Source: Gnomoniopsis sp. IMI 355080
Lineage: Eukaryota; Ascomycota; Sordariomycetes; Diaporthales; Gnomoniaceae
Direction of reading: 5' to 3'
NCBI GenBank assembly: GCA_027946555.1
Contig: JAPEVC010000086.1
Coordinates: 62,001-126,000 of the forward strand
DNA length: 64,000 bases
Both the position numbers and the translations under genes were made by a program. Below, in pieces: positions 21,897 through 33,218 of this stretch. Position 1 is the first letter of the stretch, and every line of letters begins with the position of its first letter. The notes under the pieces were generated by a model. That model was not told the DNA's origin and did not search any database. It worked only from the letters and a program-made list of their open reading frames with translations.

Positions 21897-23684
21897 ATGT
21901 TGCCCTCATACTCCTCGTCCGGCTCCAAGGTGGTGCCACGGCATCACGCTGGAGTCTCGAATGGATACCCCAGGAAGAAGGAGGATTTCAACTTCGACAT
22001 GTCACCGCATCGGTACGTCGTCTTGTCACCTTCGTTTTCGTGGTCAATTGTCGCACAGGGAACGCCAGGGCTCCGCTAACTTGCACTGCTTTTGCTTTAC
22101 AGATTCCAACCACGAGGCACAACACCAGCATTCCGACGGCGAAAGCGACTAGTGATCCGACTCGGTATAATAATAGGTGTGGCATTGCTATTTGGAATAT
22201 TTGTATGGCCAGGCGGGGGTGCATCATTTGCGTCGCTGTTCTCCTTCGGCCTAATTTCAACAGAGGACTTCCAGCTCGAGACTGTCAGATACTACGATCT
22301 CTCCAACGTTGGGGGCACCGCTCGTGGCTGGGAGCGTGAAGAGCGCATCCTCCTCTGCGTTCCTCTTCGCGAAGCCGAAGCCCACCTGCCCATGTTCTTC
22401 TCCCACCTGAACAACTTCACCTACCCACATCACCTGATAGACCTCGCATTCCTCGTCTCCGACTCGAAGGACCGGACATTGGAGGTGTTGACGGAAGGTA
22501 TGGAGGGTCTGCAGGCTGATGAGGATTGGAACATGCATTATGGAGAAATATCCATCATCGAGAAGGATTTCGGGCAAAAAGTCAATCAGGATGCCGAGAG
22601 TCGGCACGGCTTTGCCGCCCAGGCGAGCCGGAGGAAGCTGATGGCGCAGGCAAGGAACTGGCTTTTGACTGCTGCGCTGCGACCCTACCACTCTTGGGTC
22701 TATTGGAGGGATGTTGACGTGGAGACTGCGCCATTCACAATTCTGGAAGACTTGATGCGCCATAACAAGGACGTCATTGTACCGAGTGAGTGCCACCATG
22801 GCAGCTGAGGAGCTCATAACAACTGACACACTGCAGACGTATGGCGACCTCTACCTGACTGGCTGGGCGGAGAGCAGCCCTACGATCTAAATTCATGGCA
22901 AGAATCGGAGACTGCCTTGGCCCTGGCCGACACGCTCGACGAAGACGCCGTGATTGTGGAGGGGTATGCTGAGTACGCAACGTGGCGTCCTCACTTGGCC
23001 TACCTCCGAGACCCATATGGTGACCCAGATATGGAAATGGAGATCGATGGTGTCGGAGGCGTCAGCATCCTAGCAAAGGCACGCGTGTTTCGATCCGGTG
23101 TCCACTTCCCGGCTTTCAGCTTCGAGAAGCACGCAGAAACCGAAGGCTTCGGAAAGGTCAGCTACTTGTTTTTCAATTTTTCAATTTTTTCCATGTTTTT
23201 TTTTTATTTTTCTTGCCTTCCAGCAAAGTGGGCATGGGGCTGACTTTTTGCAGATGGCCAGGAAAATGGACTACTCGGTCGTTGGTCTGCCTCACTACAC
23301 TATTTGGCATCTTTACGAACCCAGCGTAGACGACATCAAACACATGGAGGTATGTAACTGCAAATTAGTCTTGGTAAAGGAAGTACTGGCTAACATAAAA
23401 AACAGGAGATGGAGCAAGAGAAACTGGCCAAGGAGAAGGAAGAACGTGAGAAGGCCGAGAGGGAAAAGAAGTTGAAAGAAGGATATGGCTTCGATGAAAC
23501 CAGCAACCAGTGGGAAAAGGACAAAGATACCATTTCCAGTATGGCCAAAGAACAGAGGGAACGAGCCGAGGAAGCCGGAGCGGAATCTGCTGATACTGCC
23601 GCAAAGGCTGAGCAGTCCCAGTCTGTCAAGGGAGTCGGCCAGGTCTCGCAACAGGAGGACGACCTAAGGAAGAAGCAGCCATAG
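21897..23684 (+). CDS. Anp1/Mnn9/Van1-family Golgi alpha-mannosyltransferase subunit
   Basis: Members form the cis-Golgi mannan polymerase complexes that extend N-glycan outer chains (family knowledge). Five exons are inferred: 21897-22012, 22103-22785, 22837-23156, 23254-23349 and 23406-23684; all four introns are GT-AG. The 497-residue protein has a basic cytosolic head, then one membrane segment (LGIIIGVALLFGIFVW, about residues 55-70), giving type II topology. The glycosyltransferase domain includes RILLCVPLREAEAHLPMFF, VYWRDVDVE (the DxD metal site), VIVPNVWRPLP across a splice, and VGLPHYTIWHLYEP. The last ~95 residues form a Glu/Lys-rich predicted coiled coil, longer than in Mnn9 and more like Anp1 or Van1. 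Which paralogue it is cannot be settled by eye. Confidence 0.92.
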
Positions 23685-24877
23685 ATAGCAGGGGCCTACG
23701 ATACAACCTCTTTTCATGTCGTCAACGTCTTCGTCGTTTCTTTTGGTACTGGTCGAGGAGTGGGTGGAACTGGGAAATCCATAGTCAGCGGCGTTCATGG
23801 TGATCGATTGGGTTGCTTTTGAAGATAAAATAAGGATACCAAGTATAGTCTCATAGTGCATGCGGTACAGGACCAGGGCCGGGCCCCAAAAGGATAGCAC
23901 AGGAAGGGGCTTGAGTGGGTACAAGCATTGCAATCTTCCCGAATCGGGCAACCTAAAATGTATTTTGTATGCTTCGATCTAATGAGGTCTGTTGAGGCTG
24001 GAATACCTGGGTATCTAGGTAGGTACCTAGGTAGGAGTTGTTACAGTGCGGCTGCGTTCATTCACAAACACCAATTTCATTAGCACAGCATCTTCGCACC
24101 TTCACTGTGAATGTTCAGTCTATTGTATCAGGCTTTTCAGGAAATTGAACCCCCGTCAAAACATTCCGTAGGACTGAACATTGCTTCATGGAAAAATGAA
24201 AGCCTTAGGTACCTAGAACTGAAGTTGAGTCGACGAGGAAGTCGCCAGCTCTCCAGGTCTCCAGGTCGGGACAGGGCCCCATGCTCACTTCTGACGACTT
24301 AGCAGTTGTAGTTCACTAAATTTCTTGTTACATACTTAGGTAGTCTGGTGTAGCATGAACATATTTGAAAAAATCTGTACACCTTCGCCATTGTGCCTAG
24401 GTGTGGATGGATACAGAGGACTTTCGCAGTTGCATCTCTAGCAACACGCAGCATTAGCGAAAAAGGCCGACGCCACCCCAGATATTCGCTGCCGGGCGGC
24501 ACGGCTTTGTGCCTGCCGGCTCAATACCTTGTTGGATACAGTTCTAGGCACCCTATGGATCCTGGACGCTGGAGCGCTCTTTCAGAAGCTCCAGGTGTCC
24601 CAAAGTTCGGCAAGCTGAATATCTTGACGATAGTCCACGTGCCGGCTTTCGTTTGATTTCACAGTCTGTCCAAGTTAGAGTTTGCATTGAACGGGGATTC
24701 TTCCGATGTTTGTCTGATTATATCTCAAGTGGAAAGAATCGGCCAATATACAGATACTTCTACACCTCTACACCTGTACACCGGTGCGCGAAACACTTGA
24801 TTTCTCCGAGGCTGGGCCAGGGAGCCCCCATCCATCATCACTCGACCTCGACCCTCCTCGACGGACACCCCGCAAGA
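23685..24877. other. Intergenic between the Anp1-family gene and GEA
   Basis: Holds the 3' UTR of the upstream gene and the promoter of GEA. It contains the densest GGTACC palindrome cluster of the window: 24004-24035 (CTAGGTAGGTACCTAGGTAG core), TTAGGTACCTAGA near 24205 and CTTAGGTAG near 24335. The reading frame of GEA is open back to 24653 without supporting conservation. Confidence 0.45.
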
Positions 24878-27800
24878 ATGAGCCATGCCGCGCTCACTCC
24901 CCAGCTAATGGAGCCCCAGCTTTCACCAGTGCCTTCGAGGCCGACTACGCCTCAACCTCGCCGGGCGCAACACTATTCCGCGCGGATGCAGTATCGAAGC
25001 CGACCGGTGTCCGTCGCAGTAGACCCGGTCTCTCTCGTCATAGCTGAATGCATAGCGATTACCTCTGCAATTCAGAAGCATGCACGATCTCCCCACTCTT
25101 CGGTGGCTGCCATTCTGGGAGGCGGTCCGAGCCCGGTGCAGCTGGGCCCCGCGAATTCGGTGTCGTTGGGCAAGGGGAGAAGCAAAACTGCCGCGGCGAA
25201 CATCACTGGCGAAGGCACGGCTGATCTGGTACGCTGGGGCTTGAGAGGCAAGAAGGGAAAGAGCATGCAGGACAACCCCTTGATCTCTGGGTTTGGAAGG
25301 TTGCGGCACGAGTTGACAGGCATCAAAGGTGTGTCGCGCAGCCCTCGAGGAGGAATGCGCCCGGACCGCCAAGCTGACTATAAGACAGACATTCATAGAT
25401 TCGATGCATTGACGATGCTCTACCCTTTCTTGCAAATTGTTCAAGCCAAAGGCACAGCGGCCCCAGTCACGATCCTCGCCTTAAGAGCTATACGGAAGTT
25501 CCTAGCCTATGGCTTCGTCTCCCCGGAGTCACCTCGTTTCGCCGTTGCAATGCAGTCCCTTTCGGCCGCAGTCACACACTGCCAATTCGATATAAGCGAC
25601 CCGGCGCAAGAGGAGGTGGTGCTGCTGATGATTCTTCACCTCATGGAGGACATGCTATCTGGCCCTGGTGGAGACATCTTGAGCGACGAAAGCGTTTGTG
25701 ATATGATGGGACGTGGCCTGACGATATGTTCGCGGCCTAGGTTCTCGGAAGTTCTCAGGCAGACGGCGGAAGCATCGATGGTGCGCATGTGCCAGATCAT
25801 CTTCGAAGACTTGAAACACCTGGAAGAGGAGGCTGGCGAGGAAAGCGATGCGCTGGACAGGAAAACCAACGGTGACATGGACACCGTCAACATGGACCCA
25901 TCCGCAAACGGCACAGATGTCCCGGTGACGGCAGAAACGACAGATCGAAATCTTGAAGAGCCACGACCATCGGAGTCTGAGAGTGCCGACTCTTCTGGTG
26001 CAGGGGAGGCAGACCGAGCAACGATCGCATCCGAGGCAGGGACAGCTGATTCCCTCGACCTGAGGCCATATTCTTTGCCATCCGTCCGAGAACTCTTCAG
26101 AGTTCTTGTCAACTTTCTCGATCCGCATGACCGCAAGCACCCGGATACTATGAGAGTGATGGCGTTACGAATAATACATGTCGCACTCGAAGTCGCTGGG
26201 CCGTCGATTGCCAGACATCCAGCGCTTGCCTCTATTGCGGAAGATAGGCTGTGCTTCCACCTCTTCCAACTGATTCGATCCGATCACACAGCCATCCTGC
26301 AAGAGTCCTTGCTGGTGGCGGGCACCCTCCTTTCTACCTGTCGTGGGGTATTGAAATTGCAACAAGAGAAGTTCTTGTCGTATCTGGTCGCATGCCTTCA
26401 TGTCTCCTTGGACATCCCACGCGAACCCGGAATCGATCCATCACTCTACGCCGACATTCCTCAGACACCAAAGTTGGTAAAACCGCCTCCCTCGCAAATG
26501 AGTAGCGGCCGTTCAACTCCCGTGCCCGTTAAGGAGCGACAAAAGCTAGGCTTGGAAGGTGGTGCACGAAAACCGGATGCGAGGCAAGCGATGGTTGAGA
26601 ATATTTGTGTACTAGCCAGGCTGCCCACTTTCCTGGTGGAGCTATTCGTCAACTACGATTGCGACCCTAATCTCACGGATCTGTGTGAGGATATGGTAGG
26701 CATGCTTTCAAGAAATGCTTTGCCAGATTCGGCCACCTGGAGTACTACGAGCGTACCGCCTTTATGTCTTGACGCGTTGCTCAGATACATCCAAAGTATC
26801 GCAGAGAGGTTAGATTTGCCGGCGCAAACCGAAGGCTATCCGGACCCAACAGCTCTTCGCGAGCAAAGACGGAAAAAGAAGCTCATCATCAAGGGCATGA
26901 GCAAGTTCAATGAAAGCCCAAGAGGTGGACTTGCCTTTTTGCAGGACAAGGGCATCATCGAATCGGCAACAGACCCTCAGTCCGTCGCAACATTCTTGAA
27001 GAGCACTACCCTGGCTTCGAAAAAGGTTTTGGGAGAGTTCCTATCCAAGAAGGGGAACGAGGCCATCTTGGATTGCTTCATGAACTCGTTTGACTTTGCC
27101 GAGAAGCGAGTTGATGAGGCCCTGAGAATGCTCCTTGAGACTTTCCGGCTTCCTGGTGAAGCTCCTCTTATCGACAGAATCGTTGGCTCCTTCTCTAAAC
27201 TATACTGTGCCGCCTCAATCCCTGGATCAATTGCCAACAATGATGCCGCCTATGTTCTTACCTACGCGACTATCATGCTCAACACCGATCAACACAACCC
27301 CAACGTCAAGGGACAGAATCGAATGAAGGTGGACGATTTCGCCAAGAACTTGCGTGGAGTGAACGACGGCAAGGACTTTGACGCAGATTATTTGCAAGCA
27401 GTTTACGACGCTATTCGAACGAATGAGATCATTCTACCCGAGGAGCACGACAACAAACATGCTTTGGACTATGCGTGGAAGGAACTTCTGACCAAAACAG
27501 ATGCTGCAGGGCCCCTGGTTATCTGTGAGACAAACATCTTCGATGCTGATATGTTCGCTGCGACATGGCGGCCTATTGTTTCGACCTTGTCGTACGTGTT
27601 CATGTCTGCAACTGACGATACAGTCTTCATGAGAATCGTATCAGGCTTTGATGAGTGCGCTCGCATTGCAGCCAAGTACAACATTACCGAAGCTTTAGAT
27701 CAGATCATTTACTCACTGAGTCTGATGACAACTTTGTCGACGGAGATTGTCTCAAATACAAGTCTCAACACCGAAGTACAGGTCGACGACAGGAGTGTAA

Positions 27801-30053
27801 TGGTGAGCGAGCTTGCCGTCAAGTTGGGCCGCAACTTCAGAGCTCAGCTGGCAATCCTCGTACTGTTCCGGGTGGTGACATCTAAGGAACACATCATTCG
27901 TAAGGGTTGGAAAGATGTAAGTTCGCCATACAGAATCCCTCCCACGAAATGGCCGCTGATTAAATTGCAGATCATCCGGATATGGCTGAATCTGTTTGTA
28001 AATTCGCTCATCAGCTTTTCAAGCGATCGAAGCAAGCTGTCATTATCGCCTATCCCTCTCCGGACACCACAACAAGTGATAGACCGTGCTGCGAAGCAAA
28101 ATGACACTGGTCTATTCTCGGCTTTTTCGAACTTCATCAACAGCTACGCCGCAGATGAACCTCCTGAGCCATCCCAAGAGGAGTTGGATAGTACGCTCAG
28201 CACGGTGGATTGCATCAATCAATGTCAAATGGAGGACATTTTCGCAAATATCTCGTAAGCTTCCACGGATGGCTGATCTTCTTGAATTCTAGCTAATCTG
28301 CATAGCAATCTTCCTGATGGGAGCCTTGAAGCCTTGGTCGATGCTTTGTTGGAACAGATACCAGAGGATGCCGGATCAGAAGCTGTGATTACTGTCAAAG
28401 CTGACAACATGCCTCCATCATCTCCTGCGCTGGCCCAGAAGCCGACAGCGGCTGTGGCATATGATCCAGGCTTGGTGTATATTTTGGAACTTAGCACAGT
28501 TCTAGCTCTTCGAGACGACCATGCAGTCCGTTTGCTCGGCAAGCGCGTAATCGACGCACACCAAGCTATCCTTCGCGATCTCAGTCAACATCACCCCATC
28601 ATCATCGCAAGGACAACTTTCTACCTCTTCAGACTACTTCAGGCAAGCTATGTAAGTTCCTCGAAGTATGACCGAAATAAGGAAGAAGAGGCTCAACTCG
28701 ATGCCCAGGAGTACGACTTCATCCGCGTACCCGTCTTGCTCCATACCGTTTCCAGCTTTCCTCCGGAGACTCTCAGACGGACTTCCAAACTCGTCCTTCA
28801 GGGTCTGAAAATCTGCATTGATGAGCCAGGCCCTTTGAGGAATGAGATGATGACCTCGCCCGACTTTTGGGCTATTCTCCGGGCACTTTCGACTGTGCAG
28901 CAAGTTGCTCCCATGGTGTTTGAAATTCTGGAGACTGGTGTGAACCCGTCATCTACAGCTATCATGGCCGATAATTATGAGGCAGCCATCACCCTGCTCA
29001 ACAACTTTGCGTCAGCAGCCAGTACGACTGTGACCAAGGAACCTAAATTAGAAGGCAGGAGACAGCCGCCACGGAGACCAGCCAGCCGCCCCCCTACTGC
29101 GAAACCCGACGATGCAAAGTATGTTTGGCTTCATCATGCGTGTAGAAAAAGTACTGACACTGTTAGGGAAAATCCCATTGTGCAGCGAGGTATCAAGGCC
29201 GTGAACATCATTTACAGCATGACCTCCCGCATTCCCCAACTAATGAGCCAATCTCATCTGGAGACTAATGAAGGTAAGCTGCCTGAGGTGTTCGTGTCCA
29301 CAATGCAGCGACTGACATGTGTTGCAGCGTGGTCTGCATACTGGCTGCCCATCTTCGAGGCGTTGACTACACAATGCACCAATCCACGCCGAGAGGTCCG
29401 CCAGTTGGCGTTCAATTCGCTGCAGCGGGCCCTATTTTCGCCTGAGCTCACATCGAGCGACCACAGGGAGTGGACAGCGATCTTTGGAGAGGTCCTATTC
29501 CCTCTTATCCTACGGCTGCTGAAGCCCGAGGTTTTCTCATCCGACAAGGACGGCATGAGCGAGACGAGGGTGCAGGCTTCCTCACTTCTCTGCAAGGTCT
29601 TCCTGCAGTACCTGGTTCTGTTGTCTGAGTGGGACGGCATGTTGGATCTCTGGCTCAAGATTATTGATATCATGGACCGGCTCATGAATAGTGGGCAAGG
29701 AGACAGTCTAGTAAGTTGCCAGATGTATGACTAGATTCGAGTACGATGCACTTACTAATCATGGGTTCTTGCAGGAGGAAGCTGTGCCGGAGAACTTGAA
29801 GAACGTTCTTCTCTTCATGTCAAGTAATGGGTATCTCGTGCCGCCGAGCCAGGATCCATCAAAAGAAAAGCTATGGTCAGAATCGTGGAAGCGAATAGAT
29901 CGCTTCTTGCCAGAGTTGAGGAAGGACCTTGCCCTGGATGTGGAACTGGAGCATCCCACCAAAGCTGAGCCAGAAGAGGCTCCAGCTCCAGTTCCAGCGC
30001 CGGCAGCAACAGAAGAGAAGGTCGAAGAGAAGACTGAGGCGAAGAAGGAATGA
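24878..30053 (+). CDS. GEA1: ARF guanine-nucleotide exchange factor, Gea1/Gea2/GBF1 type (Sec7 domain)
   Basis: Activates ARF GTPases at the Golgi to recruit COPI coats (family knowledge). Eight exons are inferred; introns at 25329-25388, 27917-27970, 28255-28305, 28652-28708, 29119-29166, 29274-29327 and 29711-29774. The protein is about 1595 residues from ATG 24878. The N-terminal DCB/HUS region includes FLQIVQAKGTAAPVTILALR and GPGGDILSDESVCDMMGRGL. The Sec7 domain contains FNESPRGGLAFLQDKGII, FRLPGEAPLIDRI with the catalytic Glu finger at about residue 741, and YVLTYATIMLNTDQHNP. HDS-like helical repeats follow, and the last ~30 residues are Glu/Ala/Pro-rich. Five introns are multiples of three without stops, so unspliced reading would add 16-20 residue inserts at each; family alignment from memory favours removal. 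The start is the first ATG giving a family-like head but is less certain than the rest. Confidence 0.93.
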
Positions 30054-30547
30054 GGTTTTGCGTGTAAATAAAGATGGTACGGGAGCGAACGGCGCATATA
30101 ATAATTATTCACTTTAGACGACCTCTGGACTATAGATCGTCGGTATACCAATCGCATACAAAAGCTACGAGGAACAATTCACACTCGCACCCTGAATCCA
30201 TAGCCCTAATCCAGTAACGTGCGCTCTGAAACAAGAACGGTCTCTGTCACCTGCCATGGTAAGGGATTGTGACAAAACCCTCCATCATGGAAAAAAAAAG
30301 GTCGCTAGATTCTTGTTTGAAGTCTTGTCGAATGGGAGCTGGTGAAGTTTAGACAGTGTGGCGGCTCCGTGCGAACACAGGCGCAAACGGTGTCTGTGTC
30401 TGCCTGGGCGGGCAGGCAGTCTTTAGTTCTCTCTCGCGGATTCACCAGCTCATGTCCAACCGCGCTCGAACAACTTGAGCTTTCAGAAGCACCCACCACG
30501 TCTCTTCTTTTCTAGACCACCAAAATTGCACCCTTTCGCAATTCAAG
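30054..30547. other. Intergenic, GEA 3' end and U2B'' promoter
   Basis: Nothing coding is visible. The last ~60 bases, TCTTCTTTTC-rich then CACC-rich, look like the leader of the next gene. A short A9 run occurs at about 30291. Confidence 0.4.
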
Positions 30548-31405
30548 ATGGCAACTCAAGGAGCACCTATCACCACGTACGTGTCATTGCACTCCGACAC
30601 ATACGTAGGTAGAATGGCGGGCTAACTCTAACCCTTGCGGTGTGTGTCGCAGCGTGTATGTCCGGAATCTCGAAGAGCGCGTCAAGCCCGAGCCGTTGAA
30701 AGATGCCCTCCGCGCCGTCTTCTCCGAGTTCGGAAACATCATCGATATTGTCGCCAAGACAAATCTGAAAGCCAAGGGACAAGCATTTGTTGTCTACGAT
30801 AATGCCGATGCGGCGCGCCAGGCCGTCGAGGAGGCCGATGGGTTCGACCTCTTCAACCAGCCCATCCAAGTGGCGCTGGCGAGGAGCAAGAGCGATGCCA
30901 TCGTGAAGACTCTCGAAGACGAGGAGGCGCTGGAGCTACACAAGAGGCGGCGGACGGCCGAGAAAGGTTTGTGCGAGACGAGGCTATGGCGGGTAAACAA
31001 AGTGGTTGCTGACTGTTTGCAGAGCGCAAAAAGGCCCAGGAAGCGGAACAACAGCGACTCAAGCGCCCTGCACCCGACCAAGGTGGGCGCCCTGCCAAAT
31101 CTCAACGTGGCGCCGGCCTCAAGGCCACAGGTCCCGCCGCTGCTGCCGTCGTGCCCGACGAGTATTTGCCTCCGAACAAGATTCTCTTCGTTCAGAATCT
31201 GCCAGACGACACCGATGTCGACGCCCTGACTGGTGTGTTCGGCCGGTTTGAAGGGTTCCGTGAAGTTCGTCTGGTTCCCGGACGGCGTGGTATTGCGTTC
31301 GTGGAGTACGAGAATGAGGCTGGTGCTATCAGCGCCAAGGAGAATACTGCTGGCATGTCGCTCAACGGCGGGAAGAATATCAAGGTCACGTACCAGAGGC
31401 AGTAA
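30548..31405 (+). CDS. MSL1: U1A/U2B''-type snRNP protein with two RRMs
   Basis: Binds a stem-loop of U1 or U2 snRNA in the spliceosome (family knowledge). Three exons: 30548-30576, 30653-30966 and 31023-31405. The 241-residue protein starts MATQGAPITTVYVRNLEERV; RRM1 has RNP2 VYVRNL and RNP1 KGQAFVVY, with the U1A/U2B''-like NLEERVKPEPLKDALR helix. A basic/Ala-rich linker (about residues 110-160) leads to RRM2, with ILFVQNLPDD as RNP2 and RGIAFVEY as RNP1. The protein ends NIKVTYQRQ, close to the usual U1A/U2B'' C-terminus. Fungi of this group often have one such protein; whether it serves U1, U2 or both cannot be told, so the symbol is provisional. It is convergent with VMA8, 205 bp away. 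Confidence 0.92.
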
Positions 31406-31610
31406 GGGGACATTTGGCGCGGAAAATTCAAATGCAAAGATGCTTGATGGTATGGGCTAGGTGCTAGGGCTATATTACAGAACATGCATCTTGAGTGGGC
31501 GCATCGGCGTACAGGCTTTCATAATACCAACTCCCTACAAATTGTTTCGCTTCCCCTCCGATTTGTGCATCATTCTTTGAAACCAATGACAAAATGCCGC
31601 GGTTTTCAGC

Positions 31611-32723
31611 TTAGAAAATGACATCGTCTTCTTCGCCGGCTGCGAGCAGGTCTGATGGGCCGGTATCCTGACCACCGCCATTCTCTTTGCCTGCCTTTGC
31701 CTCCTTCTTGGCCTTCATCTCGGCGTCTTGTGCGGCAGTATCACGCTGCTTCTTGTTTGCAACCTTCTTCAGGCGGTAGAATTCTTCTCTGTCCAGCTCA
31801 TCCAGCTCGGAATTGATGTCTGTGTGGCCAAGTTAGTTCGCAGAATTTGCCTTGGGTAGACCGGGAAGATCTCGTACATTTGATGGTGTTCTCGGTTCGC
31901 GGAATAATAACATGCTCACTAAAACCTGTCAGTAACTCGCCCATTATGCGAAGGGACACAGGAACAGGATCATATACATGGCGTTCACTGTAAGCTGTTA
32001 GCATTGGTGCCCCTGGGAGATATAGGCCGAGACTCACCTCTCCGGTTCACGACTTTGATGACCTCGTCCAAGATCACAAAGGCAGTTTGCAGACTAGCCA
32101 ATTCCACCAGCGCTTCGACAGCACGGGCATACGTCTCCCGACACCTCTGCACCTGCTGGCCGCCCTTTCCGAGACCCGTCATGGCGAAGTCGTTGATGTT
32201 CTCGTCCGTGTAGCTCTCAAACGCAGGCAGAAGCACACCGGAGACGTTCTCCTGCTTTGTGCGAACCCGGAAGCGCGCATTCTTGACTGACTCTTGGACC
32301 TGGTAGCCGATGTCGCCGCCCACAGCATATGTCACCTCAGCCAGCGAGAAGGAGGCAATCTGCATGACCCGGCCCATCTTTCGCTTTGCTTCATCGATTC
32401 GTTTGGTGATCTCTGTGCGTAGCGTGTCAGATTGCATGTCAGCCCCATGTGGCTGGTGTATTCGTACCTCGGAAACGTCTGCGAGACGTGGTGATTAGCG
32501 TTAGAAATGAGCACTATAAGGATCACAGATGGCATACTTGGTCAGGGCTTCACTCTTCCTCTTCAACAGACTGTGTCCTTGCTCAGCGCCCTTGAGCTTC
32601 GATTTCATTATACCCAGCGACTGCCGGGTCGGGAAGACCGCCTCTCTGTCCTATCCGCATGTGTAAGTACTCTCGAGTGACGAGTGGCCTGGAGCTTGGG
32701 GCTCTTACTCCTGCTCCGGACAT
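31611..32723 (-). CDS. VMA8: V-type ATPase V1 subunit D (Vma8)
   Basis: Subunit D is the central rotor shaft of the vacuolar proton pump (family knowledge). Seven exons on minus: 32709-32723, 32538-32650, 32468-32478, 32038-32412, 31978-31987, 31878-31918 and 31611-31819. Splicing gives 257 residues, against 256 in yeast. The junction sequences reconstruct family-conserved text: MSGAG then DREAVFPTRQSLGIMKSKLK, SEALTK then RFR then EITKRIDEAKRKMGR, KVVNRR then VNA then IEHVIIPRTENTIK, then YINSELDELDREEFYRLKK. ENVSGVLLPAFESY lies centrally and the end is DDVIF. Two exons are only 11 and 10 nt. Long N- and C-terminal helices form the expected coiled-coil shaft. It is divergent from SYF1. Confidence 0.95.
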
Positions 32724-33218
32724 CTTGACAGCTTCTGGTTAGCAGCCCGGGGAGGTAAAGGGACGAATTTGAGAAGGTCAAGCTTCAGACGTTGCTGCCG
32801 TTATCGTTGATTGTGGCCAGGAGGTGTGTCGTCAGTGCAAGTAAGCACGCACTGTGAACCTCAGGCGGCAAGCACACTAGCACACTGGGCAGCTTCCAGC
32901 AAGTGGGGCTACCGTCTGGGGCCCGTGCCACCTAGATTGGCATGGGTCTCCAACCCATGCACTGTCCCATTCCAGCGACTTTTCGGCAGCAGCCGCATGA
33001 ACCAGCCAGCCAGCCCGACGGGCAACACCCAGGCCTGGACGCGCTTGTTCGAAAAATCGGCCAACTTCAACGCTTCCTTCTTCACCTCGCTCAGCGTTTG
33101 ACGCCCCGACCACCACTCCCTTGCCCCTTTTCGCGGCGCCATCGGAGCAATGGTCTGAGCCAGACCAAACCACACGACCGCCGAAGCACAGCTGGCTCCC
33201 ATCGCAGCCGCAAGCACG
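32724..33218. promoter_or_regulatory. Divergent promoter, VMA8 / SYF1
   Basis: 495 bp between the two start codons. A minus-strand frame runs across most of it but lacks conservation. No canonical TATA box is seen. Confidence 0.5.
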
